From the NCBI RefSeq assembly GCF_042684265.1, contig NZ_JBHULB010000007.1:434001-498000 (forward strand): 64,000 bases of DNA. Direction: 5' to 3'. The DNA comes from Croceitalea marina. Its GTDB lineage: Bacteria; Bacteroidota; Bacteroidia; Flavobacteriales; Flavobacteriaceae. The notes beneath the pieces are model-generated. The model made no database searches and had not been told where the DNA came from. It saw only the letters and a program-made list of their open reading frames with translations. Positions 25,505 through 34,095 of this stretch are shown piece after piece (within the stretch, counting starts at the first letter, position 1; every line of letters begins with the position of its first letter). The translations under genes were made by a program, and so were the position numbers.

Positions 25505-28500
25505 TTATCCTACAATATTTACAATCTTCCCAGGAACCACAATTACTTTTTTAGGCGTACGCCCTTGTAGTTGCGCCTGTGTTTTTTCATGGTTCATTAC
25601 GGCAGCCTCTATCTCATCTTTAGACATATCTAATGGCAGTTCCATAGTAAAGCGCATTTTTCCATTAAATGAAATTGGGTATTCTTTACTACTTTCTACC
25701 AAATAAGAAGCTTCAAATTTTGGAAAAGGCGCCTCAGAAATTGATGAAGTATGCCCCAACTTTTGCCAAAGTTCTTCTGCAATATGCGGTGCATAAGGCG
25801 AAACCAAAACCGCAAAAGGTTCTAAAATAGCTTTGCTCGTACATTTTTGAGCCGTTAATTCATTTACACAGATCATAAAGGTAGAGACCGATGTATTGAA
25901 GCTAAAGTTTTCAATATCTTCTTCTACTTTTTTGATGGTTTTATGAAGCGTTTTCAAATTTTCCTTTGACGGCTCTGAATCATCAATGGTTAAAAACAAT
26001 TTCCATAGTTTCTTAAGAAAACCATGCACGCCCGTAATGCCCGAAGTATTCCAAGGTTTTGATTGCTCTAACGGCCCCAAAAACATTTCATATAAACGCA
26101 ACGAATCCGCCCCATACTCATCGCAAATAGCATCTGGGTGGACAGTGTTGAACATAGACTTGGACATTTTTTCAACTTCACGAGTAACTTCAAAACTTCC
26201 ATCTTTCTCAAATTCAAATTCCGCGTCTTTATGTTCTTCTCTCCAATCCTTGAATTTATCAATATTTAATTGGTTTGAATTATTAACAAACGATACATCA
26301 ACATGAATTGGAATAATAGTAAACCAAATATTACTTCTCAATTCATCTATAATTTCATCTGTTGATTTATTTTCAAACTTTTTTGATACCCAATTATCCG
26401 TTCCAAAAATTTGATTAAAATGACTGGGTAAAAGTTGTTTTAAGCGATTGTTTAACAAATCCTTCTCTCTTGATTCATCTTTTATTCTGTCCATAGACTT
26501 TGTAAAAGTTCCTTTAGATATGAATCTTAATGGCAGTTTGATTGGATGATATTTAGTCACATTTTTTTGTGGTGAATAAGAATACCATGTCAGTGCAGAA
26601 TGTACAAAAGCACTCGTACCTGTAATCATCCCCTGATTAATCAATTTTTTAGCAAACTCATCTTTTGGCGCAATACCTCTATCAAACAAAAACTTTTGCC
26701 AAAAACGGGCATATAATAAGTGTCCAGTAGCATGTTCGCTACCGCCAATGTATAAATCTACATCTTCCCAATAATCAATAGCCTCTTTTGAATAGATAGC
26801 CTCATCATTGTTTGGGTCCATATAGCGGTTAAAGTACTGCGAACTGCCTGCCCAACCTGGCATGGTGTTTAATTCAAGCGGGTAGACACCATTGTCAACA
26901 AAACCTTCTTCTCTCGACTCCGCTCGAGATGACAGGTTTTTATTGCTTACGACCTTGTTCGTATTCGTATCCCAAGCCCAATCGGTAGCATTGCCCAATG
27001 GTGGCTCACCAGTTTCTGTAGGTAGGTATTTTTCAACTTCAGGGAGTTCAATTGGTAAATGTTCGTCCGCAATCATCTGTGGCATGCCATCTGCATCATA
27101 ATAGACCGGGAAGGGTTCTCCCCAATAGCGCTGGCGACTAAAAACCGCATCCCGCAAGCGGTAGTTGATTTTTCCTTTTCCTTGTCCTAATTTTTCCAGT
27201 TCAAAAATGGCGCGTTTTACTGCCTTCTTATACGGTAAGCCATTTAAGAAATCGGAATTTGCAATTACGGTCTTTTCTTTATCTGCAAATGCTTCTTCAG
27301 AAATATCCACCCCTTCAAAAATATTTGGGATAGGTATATTAAAATGTTTTGCAAAATCATAATCACGCTGGTCGCCACAAGGCACGGACATCACCGCACC
27401 AGTTCCGTAGCCTGCCAATACATAATCACCGATCCAGATTTGTACAGGCTCTTTGGTAAACGGATGTTCTGCATAAGCACCAGTAAAAGCTCCGGAAATA
27501 GTTTTAACATCAGCCATGCGATCACGCTCAGAGCGTTTTGCCGTAGCTTCAATATAGGCATCCACCTCGGCCTTTTGTTCTGCCGTAGTGATTTTGGCAA
27601 CCAATTCATGCTCCGGTGCCAAGGTCATAAAAGAAACACCAAAAATGGTATCGGGGCGTGTAGTAAAAACTTCAATTGGATACGACTTCTCGACTCCGCT
27701 CGAAGTGACCGTGTAAAAAGTAACCGAAGCACCTTGAGAACGACCGATCCAATTGGTTTGCGAATCCTTAAGTGGTTGCGGCCAATCAATCGTGTCCAGA
27801 CCATCTAATAATCGCTGGGCATAGGCAGTGATGCGCATCATCCACTGTGTCATCTTTTTACGGATTACTGGGTGCCCCCCGCGTTCTGAAACACCGTTTA
27901 CAATTTCGTCATTTGCCAAAACCGTACCCAATGCCGGACACCAGTTTACCTCGGCATCGGCCAAATATGTTAATCTATATTTAAGTAAAATCTCTTGCTT
28001 TTCTTTATTTGAAAAAGCATTCCAGTCTTTTGCAGAAAAATCTTCAATATCATCATCGCAAGCGGCATTTACTTTTGAGTTTCCTTCTTTTTCAAAAATT
28101 GAAATCAAAGAAGAAATATCCTCGGCTTTGTCCGCCTCCTTATTGTACCATGAATTGAATAATTGGATGAAAATCCACTGCGTCCATTTGTAGTATGATG
28201 GATTTGAAGTACGCACTTCACGACTCCAGTCAAAAGAAAAACCAAGCCTATCCAGCTGCTCGCGATACCTATTAATATTGGTTTCGGTAGTTACGGCAGG
28301 GTGCTGCCCCGTCTGTATCGCATACTGTTCTGCCGGTAGACCAAAAGAGTCGTAGCCCATTGGATGCAATACATTAAAGCCTTTGTGTTTTTTATATCTA
28401 GCATAAATGTCGCCAGCAATATAACCTAATGGATGCCCAACATGCAAGCCAGCCCCCGATGGGTAAGGAAACATAGAAAGCGTATAAAATTTAGGCTTAT

Positions 28501-28585
28501 CAGAATTGTTCTTGGCCTTAAAAGTTTCGTTTTTAGCCCAATAGTCTTGCCATTTCTTCTCGATTTGCTGAAAATCGTAATCCAT
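25505..28585 (-). CDS. leuS: Leucyl-tRNA synthetase with insertions
   Basis: A 1026-residue class I synthetase that charges tRNA-Leu and edits misactivated amino acids. HIGH motif HVGH is at 48-51, KMSKS at 806-810, and the editing domain occupies about 250-440 (TRPDTIFGVSFMTLAPEHELV). It is clearly longer than E. coli LeuS (860). A Bacteroidota-type insertion near 155-200 is normal, but residues about 550-560 (LSSRAESREEG) are encoded by a palindromic repeat, a second copy of that repeat encodes about 292-301, and about 667-755 before the conserved IPIHVDVSFVN looks expanded by some 60 residues. Catalytic motifs remain intact, so the enzyme should work. Confidence 0.93.
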   Translation of the reverse strand: MDYDFQQIEKKWQDYWAKNETFKAKNNSDKPKFYTLSMFPYPSGAGLHVGHPLGYIAGDIYARYKKHKGFNVLHPMGYDSFGLPAEQYAIQTGQHPAVTTETNINRYREQLDRLGFSFDWSREVRTSNPSYYKWTQWIFIQLFNSWYNKEADKAEDISSLISIFEKEGNSKVNAACDDDIEDFSAKDWNAFSNKEKQEILLKYRLTYLADAEVNWCPALGTVLANDEIVNGVSERGGHPVIRKKMTQWMMRITAYAQRLLDGLDTIDWPQPLKDSQTNWIGRSQGASVTFYTVTSSGVEKSYPIEVFTTRPDTIFGVSFMTLAPEHELVAKITTAEQKAEVDAYIEATAKRSERDRMADVKTISGAFTGAYAEHPFTKEPVQIWIGDYVLAGYGTGAVMSVPCGDQRDYDFAKHFNIPIPNIFEGVDISEEAFADKEKTVIANSDFLNGLPYKKAVKRAIFELEKLGQGKGKINYRLRDAVFSRQRYWGEPFPVYYDADGMPQMIADEHLPIELPEVEKYLPTETGEPPLGNATDWAWDTNTNKVVSNKNLSSRAESREEGFVDNGVYPLELNTMPGWAGSSQYFNRYMDPNNDEAIYSKEAIDYWEDVDLYIGGSEHATGHLLYARFWQKFLFDRGIAPKDEFAKKLINQGMITGTSAFVHSALTWYSYSPQKNVTKYHPIKLPLRFISKGTFTKSMDRIKDESREKDLLNNRLKQLLPSHFNQIFGTDNWVSKKFENKSTDEIIDELRSNIWFTIIPIHVDVSFVNNSNQLNIDKFKDWREEHKDAEFEFEKDGSFEVTREVEKMSKSMFNTVHPDAICDEYGADSLRLYEMFLGPLEQSKPWNTSGITGVHGFLKKLWKLFLTIDDSEPSKENLKTLHKTIKKVEEDIENFSFNTSVSTFMICVNELTAQKCTSKAILEPFAVLVSPYAPHIAEELWQKLGHTSSISEAPFPKFEASYLVESSKEYPISFNGKMRFTMELPLDMSKDEIEAAVMNHEKTQAQLQGRTPKKVIVVPGKIVNIVG
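26906..26937. repeat. Palindromic repeat inside leuS, copy 1
   Basis: TCTCGA-CTCCGC-TCGAGA is a perfect 6-bp-arm palindrome with GATGACAGG flank. This is the sequence type of REP-like elements seen at many intergenic sites in Flavobacteriia. It is in frame and adds about 11 residues (SSRAESREEG) between DTNTNKVVSN and VDNGVYPLEL of LeuS. Confidence 0.7.
27686..27711. repeat. Palindromic repeat inside leuS, copy 2
   Basis: ACTTCTCGACTCCGCTCGA and AGTGAC form a stem (ACTTC...GAAGT around a CTCCGC loop) with the same core CGACTCCGCTCGA as copy 1, 775 bp away. It encodes TSSGVEKS in the editing domain (about residues 292-300). Confidence 0.68.
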
Positions 28586-28673
28586 TTCTCTTCTTCTTTT
28601 GTAAAGCGCAAAAATAGGGGTAATCCCTTTAAAACCGATTTACTTTTCTATTTTTACACATCGATTTTCCAAT

Positions 28674-29552
28674 ATGGCACAATATATTGAACAGTATCAG
28701 AGACGACGATTGATTTCATCTTACTTCTCGGTGGTTTTGAGCATCGCGTTAGTACTTTTTCTTTTAGGTGTTTTAGGAATGTTGGTATTAAATACCAAGA
28801 AACTCGGTGACCACTTTAAAGAACAGATTACCATTTCGGTCTTTTTAAAAGATAATGCCAAACCCGTAGAGGTTGACCAGTTGCAGAAAAGTCTCGCCAT
28901 GGCAGATTATACCAAGTCAGCAGTTTACGTATCAAAAGAAGATGCCGCAGAACAATACAGTGAAGATATTGGTGAAAACTTTCAAGAATTTTTGGGTTAT
29001 AACCCTTTAAAAAATTCCGTTGATGTTAATCTAAAAGCCGACTTTGTCTCTCCTGAGCAGGTCACAGAAATCGCCGAAACGCTTTCAGCCAAAACTTATG
29101 TTGATGAAGTTAGTTATGACAAGCCCCTAATTTCATTGTTGAACGATAATGTTAAAAAAATTAGCCTTTGGATATTAATTGCCTGTGCTGTTTTTACCGT
29201 AATTGCCGTGCTTTTGATCAATAGTTCTATTCGTTTATCTATTTATTCAAAACGATTTATTATAAAGACCATGCAAATGGTCGGGGCTACCAAGAAATTT
29301 ATTCGCAAACCCTTTATAGCTACCAACATCAAATTGGGCCTTTTTGGTGCGCTAATCGCTTTAATCGCTTTAGCGGTAGTTTTGTATTATGTAAACAATA
29401 ACTTTCCAGAGCTAAATCTATTTCAAGACATCAAAGTTTTGTTGCTATTATTCTTAAGTATTTTAGGTTTGGGCATCTTAATATCTTACCTCAGCACCTA
29501 TTTTGCTACCCAACGTTTTTTGAATTTGCGAACAGACGACCTGTACTATTAG
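28674..29552 (+). CDS. ftsX: FtsX-like cell-division ABC permease
   Basis: A 292-residue FtsX family membrane protein: an N-terminal helix (about 17-40), an extracellular domain (about 45-160; AMADYTKSAVYVSKEDAAEQY), and three more helices (about 165-280) with the conserved MQMVGATKKFIRKPF loop that contacts FtsE. FtsEX couples ATP hydrolysis to activation of cell-wall hydrolases at the septum. ftsE is not in this window, as is usual in Bacteroidota. It opens the conserved run ftsX-DUF3098-uppP-truB. Confidence 0.9.
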   Translation: MAQYIEQYQRRRLISSYFSVVLSIALVLFLLGVLGMLVLNTKKLGDHFKEQITISVFLKDNAKPVEVDQLQKSLAMADYTKSAVYVSKEDAAEQYSEDIGENFQEFLGYNPLKNSVDVNLKADFVSPEQVTEIAETLSAKTYVDEVSYDKPLISLLNDNVKKISLWILIACAVFTVIAVLLINSSIRLSIYSKRFIIKTMQMVGATKKFIRKPFIATNIKLGLFGALIALIALAVVLYYVNNNFPELNLFQDIKVLLLLFLSILGLGILISYLSTYFATQRFLNLRTDDLYY

Positions 29553-29630
29553 TAATTAGAACACTTTGCTTTTAGATATGAGATTTTAGAAAATTGTTTG
29601 CTGAAATTTGATAAACTTATCAGAACTAAG

Positions 29631-29659
29631 TTTGAAATGGTCTAAACTTTTTAAATTTG
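29631..29659 (+). promoter_or_regulatory. Promoter abutting the DUF3098 start
   Basis: TTTG (29631-29634), a 17-bp spacer and TAAATTTG (29652-29659) match the Bacteroidota consensus; the ATG at 29664 begins only 4 bp later, so transcription would begin at or inside the start codon. Confidence 0.6.
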
Positions 29660-29663
29660 CGGT

Positions 29664-29927
29664 ATGAGTAAAAAGAACAAAGAAGTTCAAAAACCGAAAT
29701 CAGAATTCATTTTTCAAAGAAAGAATTACATTTTTCTTTTTATTGGATTGGGGCTTATTGCCTTGGGTTTTATACTGATGGCTGGTGGTGGAAGTGACGA
29801 CCCCAATGTATTTAATCCTGAAATCTACAATTTTAGAAGAATTCGTCTGGCACCAACCCTAATTCTTATCGGATTGGGCATACAGATATACGCTATCTTG
29901 TTGAACCCTCACAAAAAGAAAGAATAG
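29664..29927 (+). CDS. DUF3098 membrane protein
   Basis: An 87-residue protein with two transmembrane helices (about 25-43 and 64-80) joined by MAGGGSDDPNVFNPEIYNFR, the conserved DUF3098 loop. Its function is unknown. Its stop is followed one base later by the TTG start of uppP, suggesting coupled translation. In related genomes it always sits between ftsX and uppP, which suggests a role in cell-envelope growth (inference). Confidence 0.85.
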   Translation: MSKKNKEVQKPKSEFIFQRKNYIFLFIGLGLIALGFILMAGGGSDDPNVFNPEIYNFRRIRLAPTLILIGLGIQIYAILLNPHKKKE

Positions 29928-29928
29928 T

Positions 29929-30729
29929 TTGGAAATTATTGATGCTATTATTCTCGGAATCATACAAGGTTTAACCGAGTTTTTACCCGTATCCTCAAGT
30001 GGACATTTAGAATTGGGAAAAGCCATTTTAGGGGATGATTCCATTCCTGAAGAAAGTCTATTATTTACCGTTGTACTTCACTTTGCCACAGCACTTAGTA
30101 CTATTGTTGTGTTTCGAAAAGATGTTCTTGATATTTTTAAGGGCTTGTTTCAGTTTAAGTGGAACGAAGAGGCAAAATTTGCTTTGAAAATCATTATTTC
30201 AATGATACCTGCCGCAATAGTAGGCTTCTTTTTAGAAGATTTTATGGAGGTCTTTTTTGATGGGGCCATCATCATAGTTGGTATTATGCTAATCGTTACG
30301 GCGGTGTTATTATATCTGGCCGATATGGCAAAAACCACCGAAAAAGATGTTTCTTTTCGGAGTGCTTTTGTTATTGGTTTAGCCCAAGCGGTAGCTATGT
30401 TACCAGGCATTTCTAGAAGTGGTGCTACTATTTCGACTTCCGTTCTTCTCGGTATAGATAAAACCAAATCTGCACGGTTTTCTTTCTTGATGGTAGTTCC
30501 TTTGATTTTTGGAAAAGTTGCCAAGGATATTTTAGGTGGAGAGCTCAATTTTGAAAGTACGCAAATGGCTGCTATGGGAGCAGGTTTTGGAGCCGCATTT
30601 ATTGCAGGACTTTTTGCCTGCACTTGGATGATTCAATTGGTGAAAAAAAGTAAGTTAAGCTACTTTGCCATTTATTGTTTAGTGGTAGGTCTAATCGCTA
30701 TCGCTTGGAGTATTTGGGGAGCCCCCTAA
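29929..30729 (+). CDS. uppP: Undecaprenyl-diphosphatase (TTG start)
   Basis: A 266-residue membrane enzyme that recycles the lipid carrier for peptidoglycan and polysaccharide synthesis by removing a phosphate from undecaprenyl diphosphate. The two active-site motifs are EFLPVSSSGHLELGK (about 17-31) and LPGISRSGATISTS (about 162-175). The start is a TTG one base after the DUF3098 stop; no ATG is available before the conserved IDAIILGIIQGLTEFLP. The last codons and stop lie inside a CCCCCTAACCCCC repeat. Confidence 0.93.
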   Translation: MEIIDAIILGIIQGLTEFLPVSSSGHLELGKAILGDDSIPEESLLFTVVLHFATALSTIVVFRKDVLDIFKGLFQFKWNEEAKFALKIIISMIPAAIVGFFLEDFMEVFFDGAIIIVGIMLIVTAVLLYLADMAKTTEKDVSFRSAFVIGLAQAVAMLPGISRSGATISTSVLLGIDKTKSARFSFLMVVPLIFGKVAKDILGGELNFESTQMAAMGAGFGAAFIAGLFACTWMIQLVKKSKLSYFAIYCLVVGLIAIAWSIWGAP

Positions 30730-30743
30730 CCCCCAAAGGGGAC
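30721..30743. repeat. CCCCCTAACCCCCAAAGGGG repeat at the uppP stop
   Basis: GCCCCCTAAC plus CCCCAAAGGGGAC is a C-run/G-run near-palindrome that I recognise as a common dispersed element in Bacteroidota genomes. Here it supplies the last two codons and stop of uppP and lies 20 bp before the truB start. Confidence 0.5.
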
Positions 30744-30762
30744 TAAATTGTTCTTCAAAAAA

Positions 30763-31458
30763 ATGGATAAAAAAACCAAAGAAGAATTTTTAACCGGTCA
30801 AATTCTACTAATTGACAAACCCTTGAACTGGACCTCTTTTCAAGCGGTAAATTCTTTAAAATGGGGGATTCGAAAAAAATTTGACCTTAAAAAAATCAAA
30901 ATTGGCCATGCCGGAACACTTGATCCTTTAGCAACAGGACTGTTGATCATCTGTACCGGAAAATTTACCAAACGTATTCCTGAACTTCAGGGACAAACTA
31001 AAGAGTATACCGGCACTATAACTTTGGGCGCAACAACACCGTCATATGATTTGGAGACGGAAATAGATAAAACATATCCGACAGAGCACTTAACCAAAGA
31101 ACTTATAAAAAATACCACATCTAAATTTTTAGGGAAAATAGAACAAATACCGCCTATTTTTTCTGCACTAAAAAAAGATGGTAAACGCTTGTATGAATTT
31201 GCAAGGGAAGGAAAAACCGTGGAAATAAAATCACGCCAGATCGAAATATTCGAATTCGAAATTACCAAAATTCAACTCCCAGATGTCCATTTTAGGGTAA
31301 GCTGCAGTAAGGGCACCTATATACGCTCACTAGCCCATGATTTTGGTAAAGCATTAAATTCTGGCGGGCATCTTTCTTCCCTTAGAAGAACCAAAATAGG
31401 CGATTATAACGTAGATAATGCTGTGAGTCCTGATGATTTTAAACAAACTATGCTTTAG
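30763..31458 (+). CDS. truB: tRNA pseudouridine-55 synthase
   Basis: A 231-residue pseudouridine synthase forming psi55 in the T-loop of tRNAs. The catalytic Asp54 lies in IGHAGTLDPLATGLL; the N-terminal block ILLIDKPLNWTSF and the later FSALKKDGKRLYEFAREG and VSCSKGTYIRSLAHDFG are all TruB hallmarks. The ATG at 30763 is preferred over a TTG at 30748. The short C-terminus lacks a PUA domain extension. Last gene of the ftsX run. Confidence 0.95.
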   Translation: MDKKTKEEFLTGQILLIDKPLNWTSFQAVNSLKWGIRKKFDLKKIKIGHAGTLDPLATGLLIICTGKFTKRIPELQGQTKEYTGTITLGATTPSYDLETEIDKTYPTEHLTKELIKNTTSKFLGKIEQIPPIFSALKKDGKRLYEFAREGKTVEIKSRQIEIFEFEITKIQLPDVHFRVSCSKGTYIRSLAHDFGKALNSGGHLSSLRRTKIGDYNVDNAVSPDDFKQTML

Positions 31459-31534
31459 AATAGTAGCATTACCACTAGTTTGCTTTAACCGTCAAGATGA
31501 AATATTTTTATAAAAAATCGGTTATAGTAAGACC

Positions 31535-32257
31535 ATGAACCTGAATAGAAAGCAGTTATCGTTAATAATTACCATTTTTTCAATGGCTATTGTGCTATTG
31601 CTTTTGTATAGTATTCGTTTAGGCGCCAAACAAGAAGATGAATATGTAATCGAGATGGCCTTAGCTGACGAAGATCTTGAAGAATTATTGCAAGAAGAGG
31701 AAAAACGTTTGGAAGAAATGGCCTCAAATGCCGATCCTATAAAAAGCCATATGGCTTTTAATCAAACTGCAAAGCCAAGTGTTGGAAGTCCCGAGCCTTT
31801 GAAAACACTTCAAGAAATCATGGAAGAACGGGCCATGAATGAAGCTCCAAATGACTTATTGACTTCAGATGGCGGCTATGCAGCAAATCTGAAAGAACTC
31901 GCCAAACAGCGCGAAGAAAAAAAGAAACAGTTGGGGGAGAAAGAAGCCCAGAAAAAGGAGTTCACCAACAACCTTGCTGAAAAAAGAACTTCTATATCTT
32001 ATTCTTTGGTAGATAGAAATGCTTATGACCTGCCACCACCAATCTATACTTGTATTGAAGCCGGCAAAGTAGTTATCAATATTCAAGTAGATTCTAACGG
32101 TTATGTAACCGAAACCAGTTTTAACGAAAAAAGCTCCACTACCACCAATGGTTGTTTGGTAGATAACGCCATGGGGTACGCCGAAAAAGCCTATTTCAAT
32201 TCTTCTAATAAAGCATCACAAAAAGGAACTATCACCTATTTATTTCAGGGGAAGTAA
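31535..32257 (+). CDS. TonB-like C-terminal domain membrane protein
   Basis: A 240-residue protein: one N-terminal helix (9-27), a long charged coiled-coil-prone stretch (about 40-150; EDLEELLQEEEKRLEEM, KQREEKKKQLGEKEAQKKEF), and a C-terminal domain (about 160-240) with PPPIYTCIEAGKVVINIQVDSNG and a final TITYLFQGK, like a TonB C-terminal fold. It lacks the Pro-rich spacer and YP motif of classical TonB, so it may be an envelope-spanning linker for another system. Its last 18 bp overlap the convergent thioredoxin-like gene. Confidence 0.65.
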   Translation: MNLNRKQLSLIITIFSMAIVLLLLYSIRLGAKQEDEYVIEMALADEDLEELLQEEEKRLEEMASNADPIKSHMAFNQTAKPSVGSPEPLKTLQEIMEERAMNEAPNDLLTSDGGYAANLKELAKQREEKKKQLGEKEAQKKEFTNNLAEKRTSISYSLVDRNAYDLPPPIYTCIEAGKVVINIQVDSNGYVTETSFNEKSSTTTNGCLVDNAMGYAEKAYFNSSNKASQKGTITYLFQGK

Positions 32258-32863
32258 ACCAACAATATCGGATAAGGTATTCTGACCTTTATCTTTATTA
32301 TACCAAACCTGTAAGTCTTGTTTAAATTCTGGAGTGAGCATACCATGCAAGGTCTTATAGTCTTCTACCAATTTAGTTGCCATACTTGGTCTTGGGCCCC
32401 AGTCTGCAATAACTTCTTCGGTATCATGGTCTACAATAATCAGTTTTGGAATAGACCTGGCGTTATTGGTTAGAAAACGATTCATTAAATCTAAATTCTC
32501 ATCTCTAAGCACAATTCTTAACTCAATATTTGGGTTGAGCTGCGCTATTTTATTTATAACAGGCAAACTAGGGGAAGCATCTCCACACCAACTTTCCGTA
32601 ATCACTAAAAAAAGAAGGTTTTTATTTAGCTGCCCAATACTTTCTTGAATAGCTGCGGGAATCTTTAAAGTTTTATCCCAACGGTTCATGCGCCTATCAT
32701 TCAGCTGGGTATAATTTATTAAAGCTTCCGATTGAACCTCACCTGTTGTCTTACCGTTCATTGCGAGTTCATGAACCTTCTCTCTATAAATTTCGTAAGA
32801 CCAAGACCTTGATAAGCTCTCGTTTATAATATCTATGGTATTTGTATCTTGTGTTGTTTGCAT
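32240..32863 (-). CDS. Thioredoxin-family protein with single active-site cysteine
   Basis: A 207-residue cytoplasmic protein of the thioredoxin_9-like family. The ATG at 32863 is chosen because AGAAGG lies 8 bp upstream and family members begin near IIEQSLS; an ATG at 32899 would add 12 basic residues. The active site reads ITESWCGDASPSLPV, so only the first cysteine of CxxC remains, pointing to a peroxiredoxin- or glutaredoxin-like monothiol role rather than disulfide reduction. No signal peptide. Convergent overlap of 18 bp with the TonB-like gene. Confidence 0.78.
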   Translation of the reverse strand: MQTTQDTNTIDIINESLSRSWSYEIYREKVHELAMNGKTTGEVQSEALINYTQLNDRRMNRWDKTLKIPAAIQESIGQLNKNLLFLVITESWCGDASPSLPVINKIAQLNPNIELRIVLRDENLDLMNRFLTNNARSIPKLIIVDHDTEEVIADWGPRPSMATKLVEDYKTLHGMLTPEFKQDLQVWYNKDKGQNTLSDIVGLLPLK

Positions 32864-32920
32864 TTTTTTCCTTCTAACAGGGTATTTGTAGTAGTTCATT
32901 AGAAAAACTTACAACGAAGC

Positions 32921-34081
32921 TTAGTCTATCCACTCTAAAAGTATACATTGATTTAATTGGGGTACAATTGCATTAAAATTATTGTCCGCAATAATGAGCA
33001 ATGATCTGTTTCCATTTTCAAAATTGGGGCCAAAAGTCATTCCTTCTAAATTATAGAGCAATCCATTGGTTAATTCAGGCCTTATATCCTCAAAATCAAA
33101 AAGCAGCGTTTTGGTAGCCGATATAAAATCCGCGCCATCTAAAGCTTCAATTGAACTTATATCCGTAGCATTGGATGTATCAACTTCATAAATTTTAATA
33201 TTATACCCTCCATCGGCATAGCCTGTGGCAAAAGAACGTTCTAAAAAAAGAAACTTGGTACTACTTACAGCAAGTATTTCTACAACACCATTTAGCTCAA
33301 AAGAAGTCCCTAATGTTGCTGCTCTTGCGACTGGATCCAATTTATACGCAAATTCCTCTCCCATTACCCCTGTAGTTTTATCTATAAAGGCCACTCTAAC
33401 ATGTGAATTGGTGCTAGCAGGTGTAGGTGCTGGGCCATCTTGCTGTAGCGGCAATTCCATACTGACCCAATACCCTTGATTGTCTGCACTTAAAGAAAGT
33501 CCTTCAAAAGCCCCATTTTGCAGTGGCCCGTTATTTTCGGAAAAATCATTGTAACGCGATGCCAGTGTTGCAGTATTGATTAAATCGCCTTCGCCGTTAG
33601 AAAAATTAACCGATGGAGGCTGATTGTTATTAATATTGCCTTCTGAGGTCCAAACAATCGTTTCTCCATCTATTCTAATCGCTTCGGGATCATTAAAACC
33701 ATCATTAAAAATCACCCCTGAAGTATCTTTAAAAATTACTACCGAACTGAATTGAAAATCAGTAAATCCCGAGCTATTGTAGACGATATCAGCGGTATAA
33801 AATCTAGACGTATTGGGGTCGTCACTTATGAGATACCATTGCCCATTTGCATAATCGATACCTGATAAACCGCCAACACGAGTCTCCTCGAAACTTAAAT
33901 CGGCAGGAATACTATATTCATCCACAAAAACCAATCCTTTTGCTTCGTTTTCATTAGCATCATTTTCCTCTTGCTGAGTTTGTTCTTCGCTATTGGTATC
34001 TGTGATTTTCGAATCAGAATTACCACATGAAATCAGCTCAAAACATAAAAAAATGACTAATAAGAACTTACTTATTTTCAT
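32921..34081 (-). CDS. Esterase-like-activity-of-phytase family lipoprotein
   Basis: A 386-residue lipoprotein (lipobox ELISC, Cys19) with an acidic Glu/Asp/Asn linker (22-48). The domain has the family's opening VGGLSGIDYANGQWYLISDD near residue 68-87, NDGFNDPEAIRIDGETIVWTSE, GAFEGLSLSADNQGYWVSME, and a final NLEGMTFGP with LLIIADNNF; these are typical of the phytase-like esterase beta-propeller. Substrate could be a phosphoester or a carboxylic ester at the cell surface. Its gene lies 14 bp after the YitT-family gene and may share the transcript. Confidence 0.82.
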   Translation of the reverse strand: MKISKFLLVIFLCFELISCGNSDSKITDTNSEEQTQQEENDANENEAKGLVFVDEYSIPADLSFEETRVGGLSGIDYANGQWYLISDDPNTSRFYTADIVYNSSGFTDFQFSSVVIFKDTSGVIFNDGFNDPEAIRIDGETIVWTSEGNINNNQPPSVNFSNGEGDLINTATLASRYNDFSENNGPLQNGAFEGLSLSADNQGYWVSMELPLQQDGPAPTPASTNSHVRVAFIDKTTGVMGEEFAYKLDPVARAATLGTSFELNGVVEILAVSSTKFLFLERSFATGYADGGYNIKIYEVDTSNATDISSIEALDGADFISATKTLLFDFEDIRPELTNGLLYNLEGMTFGPNFENGNRSLLIIADNNFNAIVPQLNQCILLEWID

Positions 34082-34095
34082 AGCTAAATTATTTA

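Noticed and set aside
27344..28193. Long frames (154 and 121 codons) opposite leuS
   Set aside because: They are antisense to conserved LeuS segments and contain no recognisable protein features.
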